From the NCBI GenBank assembly GCA_012841865.1, contig DUTX01000072.1, positions 1 through 57,674 of the forward strand: a stretch of 57,674 nucleotides of DNA, given 5' to 3'. The notes below the pieces were generated by a model that was not told the DNA's origin, made no database searches, and saw only the letters and a program-made list of their open reading frames with translations. This document shows positions 41,588-50,950 of this stretch, one piece after another (position 1 is the stretch's first letter; each line of letters begins with the position of its first letter). Made by a program: the position numbers and the translations under genes. The stretch is from Acholeplasmataceae bacterium (GTDB taxonomy: Bacteria > Bacillota_I > Bacilli_A > ML615J-28 > CAG-698).

Positions 41588-41625
41588 CCGATAAATTGTC
41601 TTTAACTGATAAAGGGTACAATAGG

Positions 41626-43734
41626 TTAAAATAGATGATAAATAAAGGTGGTTACCATACAAACAATTATTCCGATCAAACTTGGAATAATAAACCCTGC
41701 AAAGGTCCATTTCCAACTGCCGGTTTCTTTTTTAATGGTAAGAAGTGTCGTTGAACAGGGCCAGTGAAATAAACTAAAAAGCAGTAAGTTAATTGCGGTG
41801 TGATAAGTCCAACCATTGTTAATTAAGATTGTGCGTAAACTGTCAATGCTTTCATATTCAACCATGTTCCCGGTAGATAAATACGCCATTAAAATAATTG
41901 GTAGTAAGATTTCATTTGCTGGAAGGGAAAGAATAAAGGCAAGGAGTATTATGCCGTCAAAACTGAGCAGGTTTGCGAAAGGAGTTAAATATTTTGCACA
42001 AAGTTGTAATAAGCTTTCGCCGTTAATGTAAATATTACTGATAGTCCAGATTATAATTCCGGCAGGAATTGCAACGATTGCCGCTCGCGATAAAACAAAA
42101 ATCGTTCGGTCAAGAATCGAAGTATAGATGACTCTTCCGATTTTCGGTTTCCTGTAGGGCGGAAGTTCAAGGGTGAAAGCTGAAGGAATGCCTTTTAGAA
42201 TTGTTTTCGATAATAAAAAGGAAACAACTAAAGTCATAATGACTCCAAGAATTATTAAACCGGTAACAATTAGAGCCGGCGTGAAGCTATTATATTTTCC
42301 GTAGGAAATATAAGCAAAGAAAACTGTGGAAATTGCAATTAGAGTAGGGAAGCGCCCGTTACAAGGAACAAAGTTATTGGTTAAAATTGCAATCATTTTT
42401 TCTTGCGGTGATTCGATAATGCGGGTACCGATGATGCCTGCGGCGTTACAACCAAAACCCATACACATTGATAAACATTGTTTGCCATGAGCGCAGGCTT
42501 TTTTAAATAAATGATCCAGATTATAAGCAACTCTCGGTAAATAACCCAAATCTTCCAGAAGGGTAAAGAGCGGAAAAAAGATCGCCATCGGCGGAAGCAT
42601 CACCGATACCACCCAAGCAAGCGTCCGGTATAAACCTAAGACCAATAGTCCGTGTAACCAATCAGGAGCATTAATAAATATAAAAAGTTTGGTTAAGACT
42701 TTTTCAAATCCGAACAACACTTCCGCAAGCAACTGTGAAGGATAGTTTGCGCCTTTGATTGTAATGAAAAAAACTCCCAACAATAATAACAACATCAAAG
42801 GAATTCCAAATATTTTTGAGGTTACGATATTATCTATTTTTTTATCGCGGGCAAACTTATCTTTTCCTTCTTTAATATGTTTTGTTTTTAGGTTTTCAGC
42901 TGCTTGAAAACTGGTTTCGTTAATCTGCTCGCGGAGACTTTCTTGATTAATATTAAAAAGCTCATTTCTAATTTCATCTATAATTTCAAACTCTTCTCGG
43001 GTAAGGAATCTTTTCATTGAAGAAAAGAATTTATGATCACCATCTAAGATTCTTAATGCCCACCACCGTAAGTTGGTCTGCTTGAGTTTTCCTTTTAGTT
43101 TTTCAATTATATATTTTATTCTCTCTTCAATATTAGCGTTATACACTATCTCTTTCTTTTGATATTCATATTCCTTATTTACAACTTTAGAAATCATCGC
43201 TTTTAACTCTTCCATACCTTGGCCGGTTTTTGCGGAAGTAAGAATTACGGGTATTCCTAATTCCATTTCGATTCCGAGTTTATTAATCGTAATATTTTTC
43301 TTTTTTGCTTCATCCATTAAATTGACAACCAAGATGAGATTATCGGTTAATTCCATAATCTGAAAAACCAGATTTAAATTTCTTTCCATACAAGTCGCAT
43401 CACAAACAACGATAACGGCATCAGGATTTCCGAAACAGATAAAATCTCTGGCGACAACCTCTTCTTCGCTTGTTGCAAATAAGGAATATGTTCCCGGAAC
43501 GTCAATTAAGATATATTCTTCATTTTGGTGTTTAAATTTTCCTCTGGCATTAACAACTGTTTTTCCCGGCCAATTTCCCGTATGTTGATTTAAACCGGTT
43601 AAATAATTAAAAACCGTGCTTTTGCCCGTATTGGGATTGCCAGCAAGTGCGATTAAATATTGGTTTTCAGCAATATCAATATTAAACAGGTCCGAAAAAG
43701 CGCTTTTCTTTGTTGAAGCAAAAGTTAAACCCAC
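41626..43734 (-). CDS. feoB: Ferrous iron transporter FeoB
   Basis: Membrane Fe(II) importer with an N-terminal GTPase. G1 is [13 protein letters not shown] (about 31-43), then [10 protein letters not shown] (switch I), DVPGTYSL (G3) and NLMDEAKKK (G4). The membrane part shows [15 protein letters not shown] and [13 protein letters not shown], the two FeoB gate motifs with conserved Cys. The 702-residue length is normal. It starts 12 bases after feoA in the feoAB operon; no FeoC is seen. Confidence 0.96.
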   Translation of the reverse strand: MGLTFASTKKSAFSDLFNIDIAENQYLIALAGNPNTGKSTVFNYLTGLNQHTGNWPGKTVVNARGKFKHQNEEYILIDVPGTYSLFATSEEEVVARDFICFGNPDAVIVVCDATCMERNLNLVFQIMELTDNLILVVNLMDEAKKKNITINKLGIEMELGIPVILTSAKTGQGMEELKAMISKVVNKEYEYQKKEIVYNANIEERIKYIIEKLKGKLKQTNLRWWALRILDGDHKFFSSMKRFLTREEFEIIDEIRNELFNINQESLREQINETSFQAAENLKTKHIKEGKDKFARDKKIDNIVTSKIFGIPLMLLLLLGVFFITIKGANYPSQLLAEVLFGFEKVLTKLFIFINAPDWLHGLLVLGLYRTLAWVVSVMLPPMAIFFPLFTLLEDLGYLPRVAYNLDHLFKKACAHGKQCLSMCMGFGCNAAGIIGTRIIESPQEKMIAILTNNFVPCNGRFPTLIAISTVFFAYISYGKYNSFTPALIVTGLIILGVIMTLVVSFLLSKTILKGIPSAFTLELPPYRKPKIGRVIYTSILDRTIFVLSRAAIVAIPAGIIIWTISNIYINGESLLQLCAKYLTPFANLLSFDGIILLAFILSLPANEILLPIILMAYLSTGNMVEYESIDSLRTILINNGWTYHTAINLLLFSLFHWPCSTTLLTIKKETGSWKWTFAGFIIPSLIGIIVCMVTTFIYHLF

Positions 43735-43745
43735 ACTCTTCCTCC

Positions 43746-43970
43746 TTATTCCGCAACCAATATCAATTTTGATTCTTCTTTTCTAAGCGCAATCATTACG
43801 CCCCGAATATCAAAGACAGTCAAATTGTCTTTCGGTCCTTTACGGATAATTTCTATTTTTGTGCCTTTGGTAATCCCGAGGGCAAGCATTCTTTCTTTTA
43901 ATAAATCCTTGGAAAGAAGCGACGCAACCTCTACAACTTCGCCGACACCAACATCACATAAATATTTCAT
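43746..43970 (-). CDS. feoA: Ferrous iron transport protein FeoA
   Basis: Small SH3-like partner of FeoB. The 74-residue product has the family G-x-x-x-G-x-x-I-x-I-I-R-K-G-P pattern (LGITKGTKIEIIRKGP) and ends with a beta-strand-rich SH3 close (VMIALRKEESKLILV). An AGGAG site is present. It is transcribed divergently from a DtxR/MntR-type regulator, which most likely controls it in response to iron or manganese. Confidence 0.93.
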   Translation of the reverse strand: MKYLCDVGVGEVVEVASLLSKDLLKERMLALGITKGTKIEIIRKGPKDNLTVFDIRGVMIALRKEESKLILVAE

Positions 43971-43997
43971 TTTTTCTAACTCCTTTTATTTTGTTTG

Positions 43998-44030
43998 AAC
44001 TAAAAAAGTTAGTTGAGGCTAAAAAACTAA
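43998..44030. promoter_or_regulatory. Possible DtxR/MntR operator between feoA and the regulator gene
   Basis: The divergent intergenic region holds AACTAAAAAAGTTAGTT (43998-44014) and TTAG-6-CTAA (44009-44022), followed by a further CTAA at 44027-44030. TTAG/CTAA half-sites are the pattern of DtxR- and MntR-family operators, and the site lies between feoA and its presumed regulator. Assignment is inference. Confidence 0.5.
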
Positions 44031-44118
44031 TATCAATATATGGCGAACCTCTATTCTTGTGTAGGCTTTTATGATAATTAAATGTAATTTTTCATAAGAT
44101 GAAATAAGGAATGATTTT

Positions 44119-44577
44119 ATGAAAAACAATTTTCATACTTTTTCAAAATATATTAAAGCTAATATCCTAACTATCAGCGAAGAAGATTATCTGGAAATGA
44201 TTTATCGGCTTTGCTTGATAGATAATTATACAAGAGTAAGTGATATTGCGAAGGCACTAAATGTAAAACCGCCGTCGGTTTCAATAATGATTAAAAAACT
44301 ATTTAATAAAAATTTAATCAAACATATTGATTATGGAGTGATTCAATTAACCGAAGCCGGAAGGAAGCATGGTAAAGAGTTGTTTGAACGCCACGAAAGC
44401 GTCGAACAATTTTTAAAGTTATTAAATATCAAAGGTAATATTTTAGAAGAAACCGAAAAGATTGAACATACATTAAGCTCTGATACTATCAGCAAGATTA
44501 AACTTTTGGTTGCTTTTTTTGCGGAAAAAGAGGAGATCTTAACTGCTTTTAATCATTATTTAAAAGAAAAAGAATAA
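44119..44577 (+). CDS. DtxR/MntR-family metal-dependent transcriptional regulator
   Basis: Metal-sensing repressor, most likely of feoAB. The 152-residue product has an N-terminal winged helix (SEEDYLEMIYRL and RVSDIAKALNVKPPSVSIMIKKL, about 20-58) and a dimerisation domain with EETEKIEHTLSSDTISKI (about 115-130). The C-terminal SH3-like domain of long DtxR proteins is absent, as in MntR. A metal-site His pair (RHESVEQFL, EHTLS) is visible, but iron versus manganese cannot be decided. Confidence 0.88.
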   Translation: MKNNFHTFSKYIKANILTISEEDYLEMIYRLCLIDNYTRVSDIAKALNVKPPSVSIMIKKLFNKNLIKHIDYGVIQLTEAGRKHGKELFERHESVEQFLKLLNIKGNILEETEKIEHTLSSDTISKIKLLVAFFAEKEEILTAFNHYLKEKE

Positions 44578-44584
44578 TAAAAAA

Positions 44585-44603
44585 ACCGGTCGGGTAACGG
44601 CCG
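44585..44603 (-). terminator. Terminator of the DUF1801 gene
   Basis: CCGGCCG, a 5-base loop and CGACCGG (one G-T pair) followed by TTTTTTTATT on the minus strand. It lies between two convergent genes and has a weaker T run on the plus strand. Confidence 0.7.
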
Positions 44604-44610
44604 GCTATTT

Positions 44611-45081
44611 CTAAATATTCTTATCATTTTTCTTGATTGCACTTTCGTATTTTTCAATCCACATCGAAACTGAAATTTTACGAACCAGTTCAGCAATTAC
44701 ATTATAAGGGATTTGGTTTACATTTTTAAACCGAATACAACTTTTTCCCATATCAAGTTTGGTTGGAACATGTTGGGAATATTCCCGGGTAAACCAGTCT
44801 AGAATATCTTTAAATGCATAGATTCCTAAATGGTAGAGGGCGATAAAGTTTTTTTGCGATCCGATTGCAATAAAAGGGAGAGGCTCCTTGGGATTGGCAT
44901 GATAGCCTTCAGGGTATAATTCAAAAGGAACAATATATTGGATAAACCCTTCAGCAAATCTTTCCTCAAAACCTTCGGGAAGATTTTCTTTAATCGTTTC
45001 TCTTAATTTCTGTAGCGGTTCTCTCCGCTCAGCAGGTACTTGCTCTAAATATTCTTTAAATGTTTTTGCTGCAATTCTCAT
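44611..45081 (-). CDS. DUF1801-family protein
   Basis: Function unknown (YdhG-like fold). The 156-residue product has the family core: TFKEYLEQVPAERREPLQKLRE at the start, FIAIGSQKNFIALYHLGIYA (about 70-90) and GKSCIRFKNVNQIPYNVIAEL (about 111-131, with the conserved G-K-x-C-I-R-F). It overlaps the acetyltransferase gene by 26 bases. Confidence 0.85.
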   Translation of the reverse strand: MRIAAKTFKEYLEQVPAERREPLQKLRETIKENLPEGFEERFAEGFIQYIVPFELYPEGYHANPKEPLPFIAIGSQKNFIALYHLGIYAFKDILDWFTREYSQHVPTKLDMGKSCIRFKNVNQIPYNVIAELVRKISVSMWIEKYESAIKKNDKNI

Positions 45082-45529
45082 CGATTTTCCGCCAGATAGT
45101 TTTTTTTAACTCCATTGTAAAGCAAATAAGGCGATTGGCTTCCTTAAAACCGATTTTTTTGTGGAAAGCTTCACTAGTTTTGTTCTCAAGTTCACAGTCC
45201 GAAGCAAGTTCTTTGCAGCCTTTCACTAATGCCCATTCTTTTGTAAACTCCATCAAAGCACGTGCGATTCCTTTTTTCCGGTATTCAGGCTTTACATAGA
45301 TACCTTCCAGATAAGCAACTGGACTCGTATTTGTTCCTTCAACATAATCAAATCTTAAGGATAAACTGATAAAGGCAACTGCTTCGTCGTTATAGAGATA
45401 TAAAAATTCATTGACAAGGTTACCCAAAGCTCGCTCTTTAAGCAGCTCTTCTTTCGCCACCTCAGGCCACAGAGCAAGAGAGAGTTCAGCCCAAGCTTCT
45501 TCGTTTGCTTTTGTAACAGGGACAATCAT
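45056..45529 (-). CDS. Aminoglycoside 6'-N-acetyltransferase-like GNAT protein, AAC(6')-I type
   Basis: Acetyl-CoA-dependent acetyltransferase resembling chromosomal AAC(6')-I enzymes, which modify the 6' amino group of aminoglycosides. The 157-residue product has ELSLALWPE near the start, the diagnostic RFDYVEGTNTSPVAYLEGIYV (about 59-79) and the acetyl-CoA loop RKKGIARALM. The last roughly 15 residues extend beyond the usual end and overlap the next gene. Many such genes serve other roles in their host, so resistance is not shown. Its start overlaps a possible 40-codon small gene (ATGA). Confidence 0.82.
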   Translation of the reverse strand: MIVPVTKANEEAWAELSLALWPEVAKEELLKERALGNLVNEFLYLYNDEAVAFISLSLRFDYVEGTNTSPVAYLEGIYVKPEYRKKGIARALMEFTKEWALVKGCKELASDCELENKTSEAFHKKIGFKEANRLICFTMELKKTIWRKIDENCSKNI

Positions 45530-45648
45530 AAAACACCTCTTTTAATTATCAAAATATGAAAAGGAATAATTAAAATGATTATCGAAAAAATCCAGCCATA
45601 AACTATATACCTATTAATGTATTTTTTTATACGGGGATGTAGATACAT
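45526..45648 (-). CDS. Possible 40-residue single-span membrane peptide ahead of the AAC(6')-like gene
   Basis: A 40-codon frame from an ATG at 45648 has a basic N-terminal third, then a hydrophobic stretch (WIFSIIILIIPFHILII) ending KRGVL. Its TGA overlaps the acetyltransferase ATG as ATGA, the classic coupling overlap. A weak CGGAAA site precedes it. Upstream lies a 25-base hairpin (45663-45687). No family is known to me. The overlap and membrane pattern are suggestive, but chance is possible for so short a frame in AT-rich DNA. Confidence 0.4.
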   Translation of the reverse strand: MYLHPRIKKYINRYIVYGWIFSIIILIIPFHILIIKRGVL

Positions 45649-45662
45649 TTTTAATTTCCGGT

Positions 45663-45687
45663 GAATACTCAATATCTGAGAGTATTC
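45663..45687. promoter_or_regulatory. Hairpin upstream of the AAC(6')-like transcription unit
   Basis: GAATACTC, a 9-base loop and GAGTATTC. On the plus strand a CTTTTTAT follows, so it could terminate an unseen plus-strand transcript; on the minus strand it lies just before the small frame at 45526-45648 and may be a leader element of that unit. Confidence 0.45.
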
Positions 45688-45720
45688 TTTTTATAACCTT
45701 AATTATTTAATAGCTTCTTT

Positions 45721-46245
45721 TTAACTATTCTTTTGAATATAATGACAAATATCTAGAATAATATTCCCGTTTTTGTCAGGAGTTGTGAACCTGGGGCAGG
45801 CATAGCGTTCAAAAAACCAGTAAGCACCTTTTTCATCCGGGATAATTTTATATCCTGCTTTTAGGAAACTTTCTGCACATTCGTGTTCCAAGCAATAGAC
45901 TTCGTGCGGTTGTCCGTAAACCCAGGCAACACCCAAATCTGATTCCGGGAAATCCACAAAAGCAAAACCTTCCGGAACTTCAGCAGCTTCGGGACAAAAG
46001 ACGCCGATCCAATATTCAAAAGGCTCTCCTTCTTTCCAACGCATCAGGCCGATATATGCATCGCCGTTTTCAGAAACAGATTTTAAATCAAATTTCTCTT
46101 CCATAATTTTAAACCAACCATTATGAAACCAGTCATGCCAAAGGTTTCCAAAGTTCCCGTCAACCCGGTCTTCGTTACCGTACCTCTTACCGATAAACCT
46201 TAGTGCCGGAAGCGACTCCCTGTAGGTCTTAATAATTTTTGCCAT
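45721..46245 (-). CDS. GyrI-like small-molecule-binding protein
   Basis: Soluble 174-residue protein with the GyrI-like (AraC effector-binding) fold: PALRFIGKRYGNE at the start, LWHDWFHNGWFKIM (about 48-61), the acidic EPFEYWIGVFCPEAAEVPEGFAFVDFP core (about 85-110, cited in parts) and a YWFFERY segment near the end. Members bind cationic drugs or metabolites. AAGGAAATACT precedes the ATG. No helix-turn-helix domain is fused, so it is not itself a regulator. Confidence 0.82.
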   Translation of the reverse strand: MAKIIKTYRESLPALRFIGKRYGNEDRVDGNFGNLWHDWFHNGWFKIMEEKFDLKSVSENGDAYIGLMRWKEGEPFEYWIGVFCPEAAEVPEGFAFVDFPESDLGVAWVYGQPHEVYCLEHECAESFLKAGYKIIPDEKGAYWFFERYACPRFTTPDKNGNIILDICHYIQKNS

Positions 46246-46385
46246 AGTATTTCCTTTCTTAATTAAATTTATTCTTTTTAATGATTTTACCTTTAATTGT
46301 TACTCCTGTCAATTAATTTCTTATTGTATCTATCGACCTAATACGGAAAGAATATAAATTAACATAAATTAAGGAGTGTATAAAT

Positions 46386-46814
46386 TTGAACGAAAATGTG
46401 GAATTATTAAACTTCATCTATCAAAATTCGGAAATGGGGGTAAGCACTATCAAGCAATTGCTGGATATTGTGGAAGCTGAGGAATTTAAAAGACTATTAG
46501 AATCACAGTATAATGAGTATGAAGAAATACATATAGAAGCCAGAAAAAAACTTAATGAAAACGGATATGACGAAAAAGGGATTGGTGCTCTAAAGAAACT
46601 TAGAACTAATATGATGATTAATATGCAAACCTTGACTGATAAAACTGCTTCTCACATTGCAGAAATGCTAATCGTCGGAAGCAATATGGGCATCATTAAT
46701 GCAATCAAAAATTTGAAGAAATATCAAAATGCAGACTCAGGAATACGCAAACTTATGGAGAGATTGCTTAAATTGGAAGAAGACAATGTACAAGAGTTAA
46801 AAGAATTTCTATAA
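46386..46814 (+). CDS. Four-helix-bundle protein, ferritin-like/DUF2383-type, function unknown
   Basis: The 142-residue product is almost all helix and Lys/Glu-rich, with ELLNFIYQNSEMGVSTIKQLL at the start and LKKYQNADSGIRKLMERLLKLEEDNVQELKEFL (cited in part) at the end. Such ferritin-like small proteins are common in Clostridia, but metal ligands are not obvious. The start is a TTG with AAGGAG nine bases upstream. It is followed by two terminators and faces the broken lipoprotein gene tail to tail. Confidence 0.65.
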   Translation: MNENVELLNFIYQNSEMGVSTIKQLLDIVEAEEFKRLLESQYNEYEEIHIEARKKLNENGYDEKGIGALKKLRTNMMINMQTLTDKTASHIAEMLIVGSNMGIINAIKNLKKYQNADSGIRKLMERLLKLEEDNVQELKEFL

Positions 46815-46828
46815 AAACTTTATCGGCT

Positions 46829-46852
46829 AACACTCTGAGAAATCGGAGTGTT
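46829..46852 (+). terminator. First terminator after the four-helix gene
   Basis: AACACTC, a 10-base loop and GAGTGTT followed by TTCTATTT, 15 bases after the stop. Confidence 0.65.
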
Positions 46853-46870
46853 TTCTATTTAAAGTCAAAA

Positions 46871-46898
46871 AGCATTTCAAACTCAAGATTGAAATGCT
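46871..46898. terminator. Strong bidirectional terminator between convergent genes
   Basis: AGCATTTCAA, an 8-base loop and TTGAAATGCT followed by TTTTTT on the plus strand; the minus strand also has a T run, serving the broken lipoprotein gene. Confidence 0.8.
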
Positions 46899-46938
46899 TT
46901 TTTTGACCCTGTTTTTTAAGAGCGATAAAAATCGGTAA

Positions 46939-48500
46939 TTAATTTTTTATATGCTCTAAGAAAACTCCTTCTTCTTCTTTCGTAATTAACACTTTAACAT
47001 CATTTTCATAATTAAATTCAAATTTATCATATATCAATGAAATACGGTTTTCATTAACCTCATCAATAAATAGAGGTTCATTAAAAATGTAGATATTATA
47101 AAAAGCCGAATTTAATTCCGGGATTAGATCATTAACAGAATTATACTACAAATCTAATTGTAATTTTTCATAAATATTAAAGTTTTCTTCACTAAGATTA
47201 AGCCCATTAAAACCTTTGCTAATGCTGACATAAAATTTCACGATTGTACTCGTAGGATCTACCCAGTCTTGTTGTCTTTGAATATGAAGAGGAATATCAC
47301 TCAAACCTAACTCGGTTCCGTCTTCAATAATTAAACTGTTAAAAGAATAATGTTCATAAGGTTCAAACAAATGCTTAAGATTAAGCTGTTTCCAGCCTGT
47401 TACCGACCTTAAGTTATAGTCAACTACAGTGACATCTTCCTTGTAATGTTTTTCTACATCAAATACTTCTACTTCATCTTCAAGATAAGTTACCCTATAC
47501 ATTTTTGTATATGGTCTAAAGGATAAATATATTGAATCTTCCATATTTCCATAATATTTTATTAGTTCGGGGTCGTCAATTTTAATGTCATTTCCAAATT
47601 CATCTTTTATATAGGTACAGCCATTGTTAATGCCTGTAAATTCAATATTTCGTCTCTTAATTTAATATCATAGTAATAATTCGAAGTACAATTAGGGTCT
47701 CTTTCGTAATGATAAGATAAGACTTCTTTATTTCCAATCTTTTTAAAGTAATTATAACGGTTGAAAGTTGAATCATGATTATCAAAAATATATTCTGCTT
47801 CAATAATCTCTTCACCGTTTTTTAAATAATAAGATATTTTTGTATATGAATAATTTTCACCATCTTCAGAATTACTATATTTATCTGGTAAGTGTGCAAT
47901 AAATTCATATGTTATTTTTCTCTGATTAATGGACAATCTTTCTTTACGAAACGAACCATTTTGAAGCCAGGTATTTAATTTAGATACACCATCAATTGAT
48001 TTATTTATTATGTTTTTAAATTCTTCTCCTCTCCAATTAAAATCATCTAATCTCATCTCGATGAGTGCTAATCTATAAGAGCCGGTAAGTCTATTATCAC
48101 CATAATATATTACTTCGTCATCTGTTTGATTTAATAAAGAGATTTTGTTTTTTGAATAATTACCTTTATCAACCTGTAAACTAGTTTCTGGTTGACTGAC
48201 AACATTGCTGGGAAGAATATCCTTTTTGTCAATTGTTAAATCGATATTTTTGATAATGTTTTTAGAAATCCGAAGTGCATCCTTATCACTTAGGTTGGTT
48301 GTTTTTCGGAAAAGTTCTTCATATTTAAAAATTGGTTTTTCAATGCTAATTTCCGTTTTTTCTGAAGGATTTTCGGGAATATCGATTTTTGGATCTTCGG
48401 TATTGTTTTCGATTTCCTCGCTACAAGCAACAACCATTAACATAATGGTGAAAAGTAAAATTACGCTGAAATATCTTAATAATTTAATTTTTTTCCCCAA
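46939..48500 (-). pseudogene. Surface lipoprotein gene, broken by a frameshift and an in-frame stop
   Basis: Two frames read as parts of one protein. The first (48500-47607, 297 codons) has a lipobox (VVAC) and ends MAVPI. A one-base shift near 47650 continues it as IEFTGINNGCTYIKDEFGNDIKIDDPE, joining the second frame (to 47146). That frame ends at TAG, but the same frame continues YNSVNDLIPELNSAFYNIYIFNE and closes HIKN-TAA at 46939. The restored protein is about 520 residues, rich in Tyr, Asn and acidic residues, with no recognised domain. The start is an unusual TTG without a clear ribosome site, a possible third defect. Confidence 0.7.
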
Positions 48501-48727
48501 TTTAATTTTTTTAGATTTTACTATCTTCTAGCTCATTGGAACTTAAGCGTTATGGTCCATCCAAAAGACAAATTGACAAAGATAGTAAAGAATAATTTTC
48601 ATTTTCAAAGCATAAATCTCGATTTTAGGTTTATATAATTGCCATCATTTCGCATATTGTAAGGCTCTGGTAGCCTTTCTTCGGAACAGGTGCGAAAATC
48701 TTTTTTCAGCATTTTATAAAAATATAT
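48501..48727. other. Intergenic gap of 227 bases between the broken lipoprotein and the FN3 lipoprotein
   Basis: AT-rich, no gene seen. It holds an inverted repeat TTTACTATCTT / AAGATAGTAAA (48518-48528 and about 48577-48588), a TTGACA on the plus strand without a matching -10, and a short hairpin AAGGCT/AGCCTT near 48662-48678. No clear terminator follows the FN3 lipoprotein gene. Confidence 0.5.
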
Positions 48728-50950
48728 TTAATTATTGTATTCTAGATAGGGATAATAGGGTTCTTCAAGATAAATATTAAGAAAACTTAAAAATGTAAAT
48801 TTGCTAAGAATGTTGACTATTTCCGCTTCATCTTCCGGTGTTATATTAGATAAGTCAACATTATCTAAGAATTCATCAATCATCAGATAGAATGTTCTTT
48901 CACTTCCAATCGGATCTAGTAAATCTGAGGCATCATCAGGTAAACTTACACCCAAATCCCTTAACAGGGTAAGGAAGAGTTCATTTTCTACAACATAGTC
49001 ATAAATTAGTGATTCTAGTTTATTATAGAGAGTTTCTAATTCAGTTTCATAGAGTTGATCTAAAACTTCAAATAAATAAATCGCTTGCTCATAAGTATAG
49101 ATATATCTGCCAGAATTACCCACTACATAAAGAGTATGTGCAAAGATATTTATAGAAGTGCTAAGAAGATCGCTAAAATCATCGACATCAATTGCCAAAT
49201 CTATTTCTTCTTGTGAAAGGGTGATTTCATCCAAATCAAAATAAAAGTTTATCAGTAATTGTTTGGTTAAATCAACAATATCATCTATTTCTCTAACTCC
49301 TAAATTCATTAAATAATCCCAGTTGGTATTATAAAAGAATAAATCAAATGGATCAGCGATATAGACTGGCGCTCCAAGGTTAAATAGGATTGACTTGTTG
49401 AAGAAATCAACAAATTCATCAATGCTATTTAAAACTAATTCTTCGTTGGCGAGCACAAAATCATAATATATTTCTACTTCTTCAATCGGAATATCAAACA
49501 TTTCGGAAATTAGATACGGAAAAACCTCAATTTTACCTTCAAAGATTAAATCCAAAGTCATTTCTTCAATTAAAGCAAAGTTTGTATTGATGACTTGGTT
49601 ATCTTTAAGGCGATCTTGCAACTCCATTAATACTTCCGTAAAATCTAGATGCTCAGAATTTACTATCAATTCAAGATCCTCTAAAGTCACAACATTGAGT
49701 AACTCTTTAAAAATCTCCAACATCGGTGAATACGTTTCACCATAATAATCAAATAAATTGCTAATAGTGTTTATGGTTTTTTCTTTTATTTCAGGATTAT
49801 CAAATTGAGCATAATCTAAAGCAATTAACGAGAAAGCTTTAATAAGTTCAAGGAGATTACCGAATTCTTCTGAAGTTGGGAAAACAAGAGAATTTACAAA
49901 CTCATCTCTGACTAAAATAATTTCTGCCGGTGTCAATTCTTCAGAATTTAAAATTTTAGTAATAATTGTAACTGTTTCTAAATAAGAATATTTTACAATT
50001 TTAACTATAGGATATAATCCTAATTTTACTGACATTGCATTATCATTAATGTAGGCTTGCATTTCCAGTTCCATAGGATCACTTGCTTCAGAAAAGGATA
50101 AACTGATAAGATTGTAAAGCACTTCTACAATCTGGACGTCACTAAATTCCTCATTATCGGTTAAATAACCGAGCAGATTGTTAAGGTTTTCGGGTGATTC
50201 AAACGGATAGGAAAGGACTACTATTTCAATAATTTCTAGGATTTGTAAATTTAGAATTCCTGCGTTTTCAGTCAGCGCTGACAAGAACTGAACAATTTCT
50301 TCTGCTTGGTTTGTTGCAGATTCTTCTGTTGTTCCATCGATTTGTAAATATATCTTTTTAGCTTCTTCAAGCAATGTTTCAGTAGAAATATCAATCAGAT
50401 GGAAGAAAAGATCAGATTCTTCACTAGAAAGGAAACTACCTTCCCCGATAGCTTTGACGGTTATTCTGACCCGTCCAAACTTATTTCCAAACTCGGATAA
50501 GGCAATGGAGGTATTGGTAGTTCGACGCTTTTCCGTACCGACAGTAACCTCATACTCTTTCGCATTCGCAACACTTGACCAATAAATTATATCGCCATCA
50601 ATGCGAACATTCCCGGGCTTGCTCAGAACAGCAATATTTACTAAATACACTACCTCCTCTGAGTAGGGCCCATATTTATCATTAAGAAAAGCCTTAACTT
50701 TAACCTTGTATTCACCGGATTCTAATGTTAAGGTTTTTAAATCAAACGAAGTGGTGTTGACTTCTATTTCATCATTCCCAATTAAAATCAGATATTTTGA
50801 AGCCTCTTCGACTTCATCCCAAGTCAAAACTCCCTCTTCTACTTTTAGGTTTTGGGGAATATTATTACTTTCACACCCGACTAAACCGACAAACAAAAGG
50901 GAGAATATCACAAAATAAAAGAATTTGTACAAAATCGACTTAACTCGCAT
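48728..50950 (-). CDS. Large lipoprotein with two N-terminal fibronectin-III-like domains
   Basis: The 740-residue product starts at the ATG at 50950 (GGAGGTAAGT site) with a lipoprotein signal (lipobox LVGC). Two FN3-like domains follow: about 30-105 (NLKVEEGVLTWDEVEEASKYL, the W-x-x-V-x-x-A-x-x-Y pattern) and about 108-185 (VRIDGDIIYWSSVANAKEYEV). The remaining roughly 550 residues are very acidic (Glu, Asp, Leu, Ile) and helical, with no recognised family. Its start overlaps the ABC permease stop, so it belongs to that exporter unit and may be its partner or exported substrate. Confidence 0.75.
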   Translation of the reverse strand: MRVKSILYKFFYFVIFSLLFVGLVGCESNNIPQNLKVEEGVLTWDEVEEASKYLILIGNDEIEVNTTSFDLKTLTLESGEYKVKVKAFLNDKYGPYSEEVVYLVNIAVLSKPGNVRIDGDIIYWSSVANAKEYEVTVGTEKRRTTNTSIALSEFGNKFGRVRITVKAIGEGSFLSSEESDLFFHLIDISTETLLEEAKKIYLQIDGTTEESATNQAEEIVQFLSALTENAGILNLQILEIIEIVVLSYPFESPENLNNLLGYLTDNEEFSDVQIVEVLYNLISLSFSEASDPMELEMQAYINDNAMSVKLGLYPIVKIVKYSYLETVTIITKILNSEELTPAEIILVRDEFVNSLVFPTSEEFGNLLELIKAFSLIALDYAQFDNPEIKEKTINTISNLFDYYGETYSPMLEIFKELLNVVTLEDLELIVNSEHLDFTEVLMELQDRLKDNQVINTNFALIEEMTLDLIFEGKIEVFPYLISEMFDIPIEEVEIYYDFVLANEELVLNSIDEFVDFFNKSILFNLGAPVYIADPFDLFFYNTNWDYLMNLGVREIDDIVDLTKQLLINFYFDLDEITLSQEEIDLAIDVDDFSDLLSTSINIFAHTLYVVGNSGRYIYTYEQAIYLFEVLDQLYETELETLYNKLESLIYDYVVENELFLTLLRDLGVSLPDDASDLLDPIGSERTFYLMIDEFLDNVDLSNITPEDEAEIVNILSKFTFLSFLNIYLEEPYYPYLEYNN

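Noticed and set aside
41516-41716. Longer DUF1905 start at 41716
   Set aside because: The extension overlaps the feoB 3' end in another frame, and a promoter plus AAGGA site support the ATG at 41515.
48560-48600. TTGACA on the plus strand at about 48570 as a promoter
   Set aside because: No -10 at 16-18 bases and no plus-strand gene follows.
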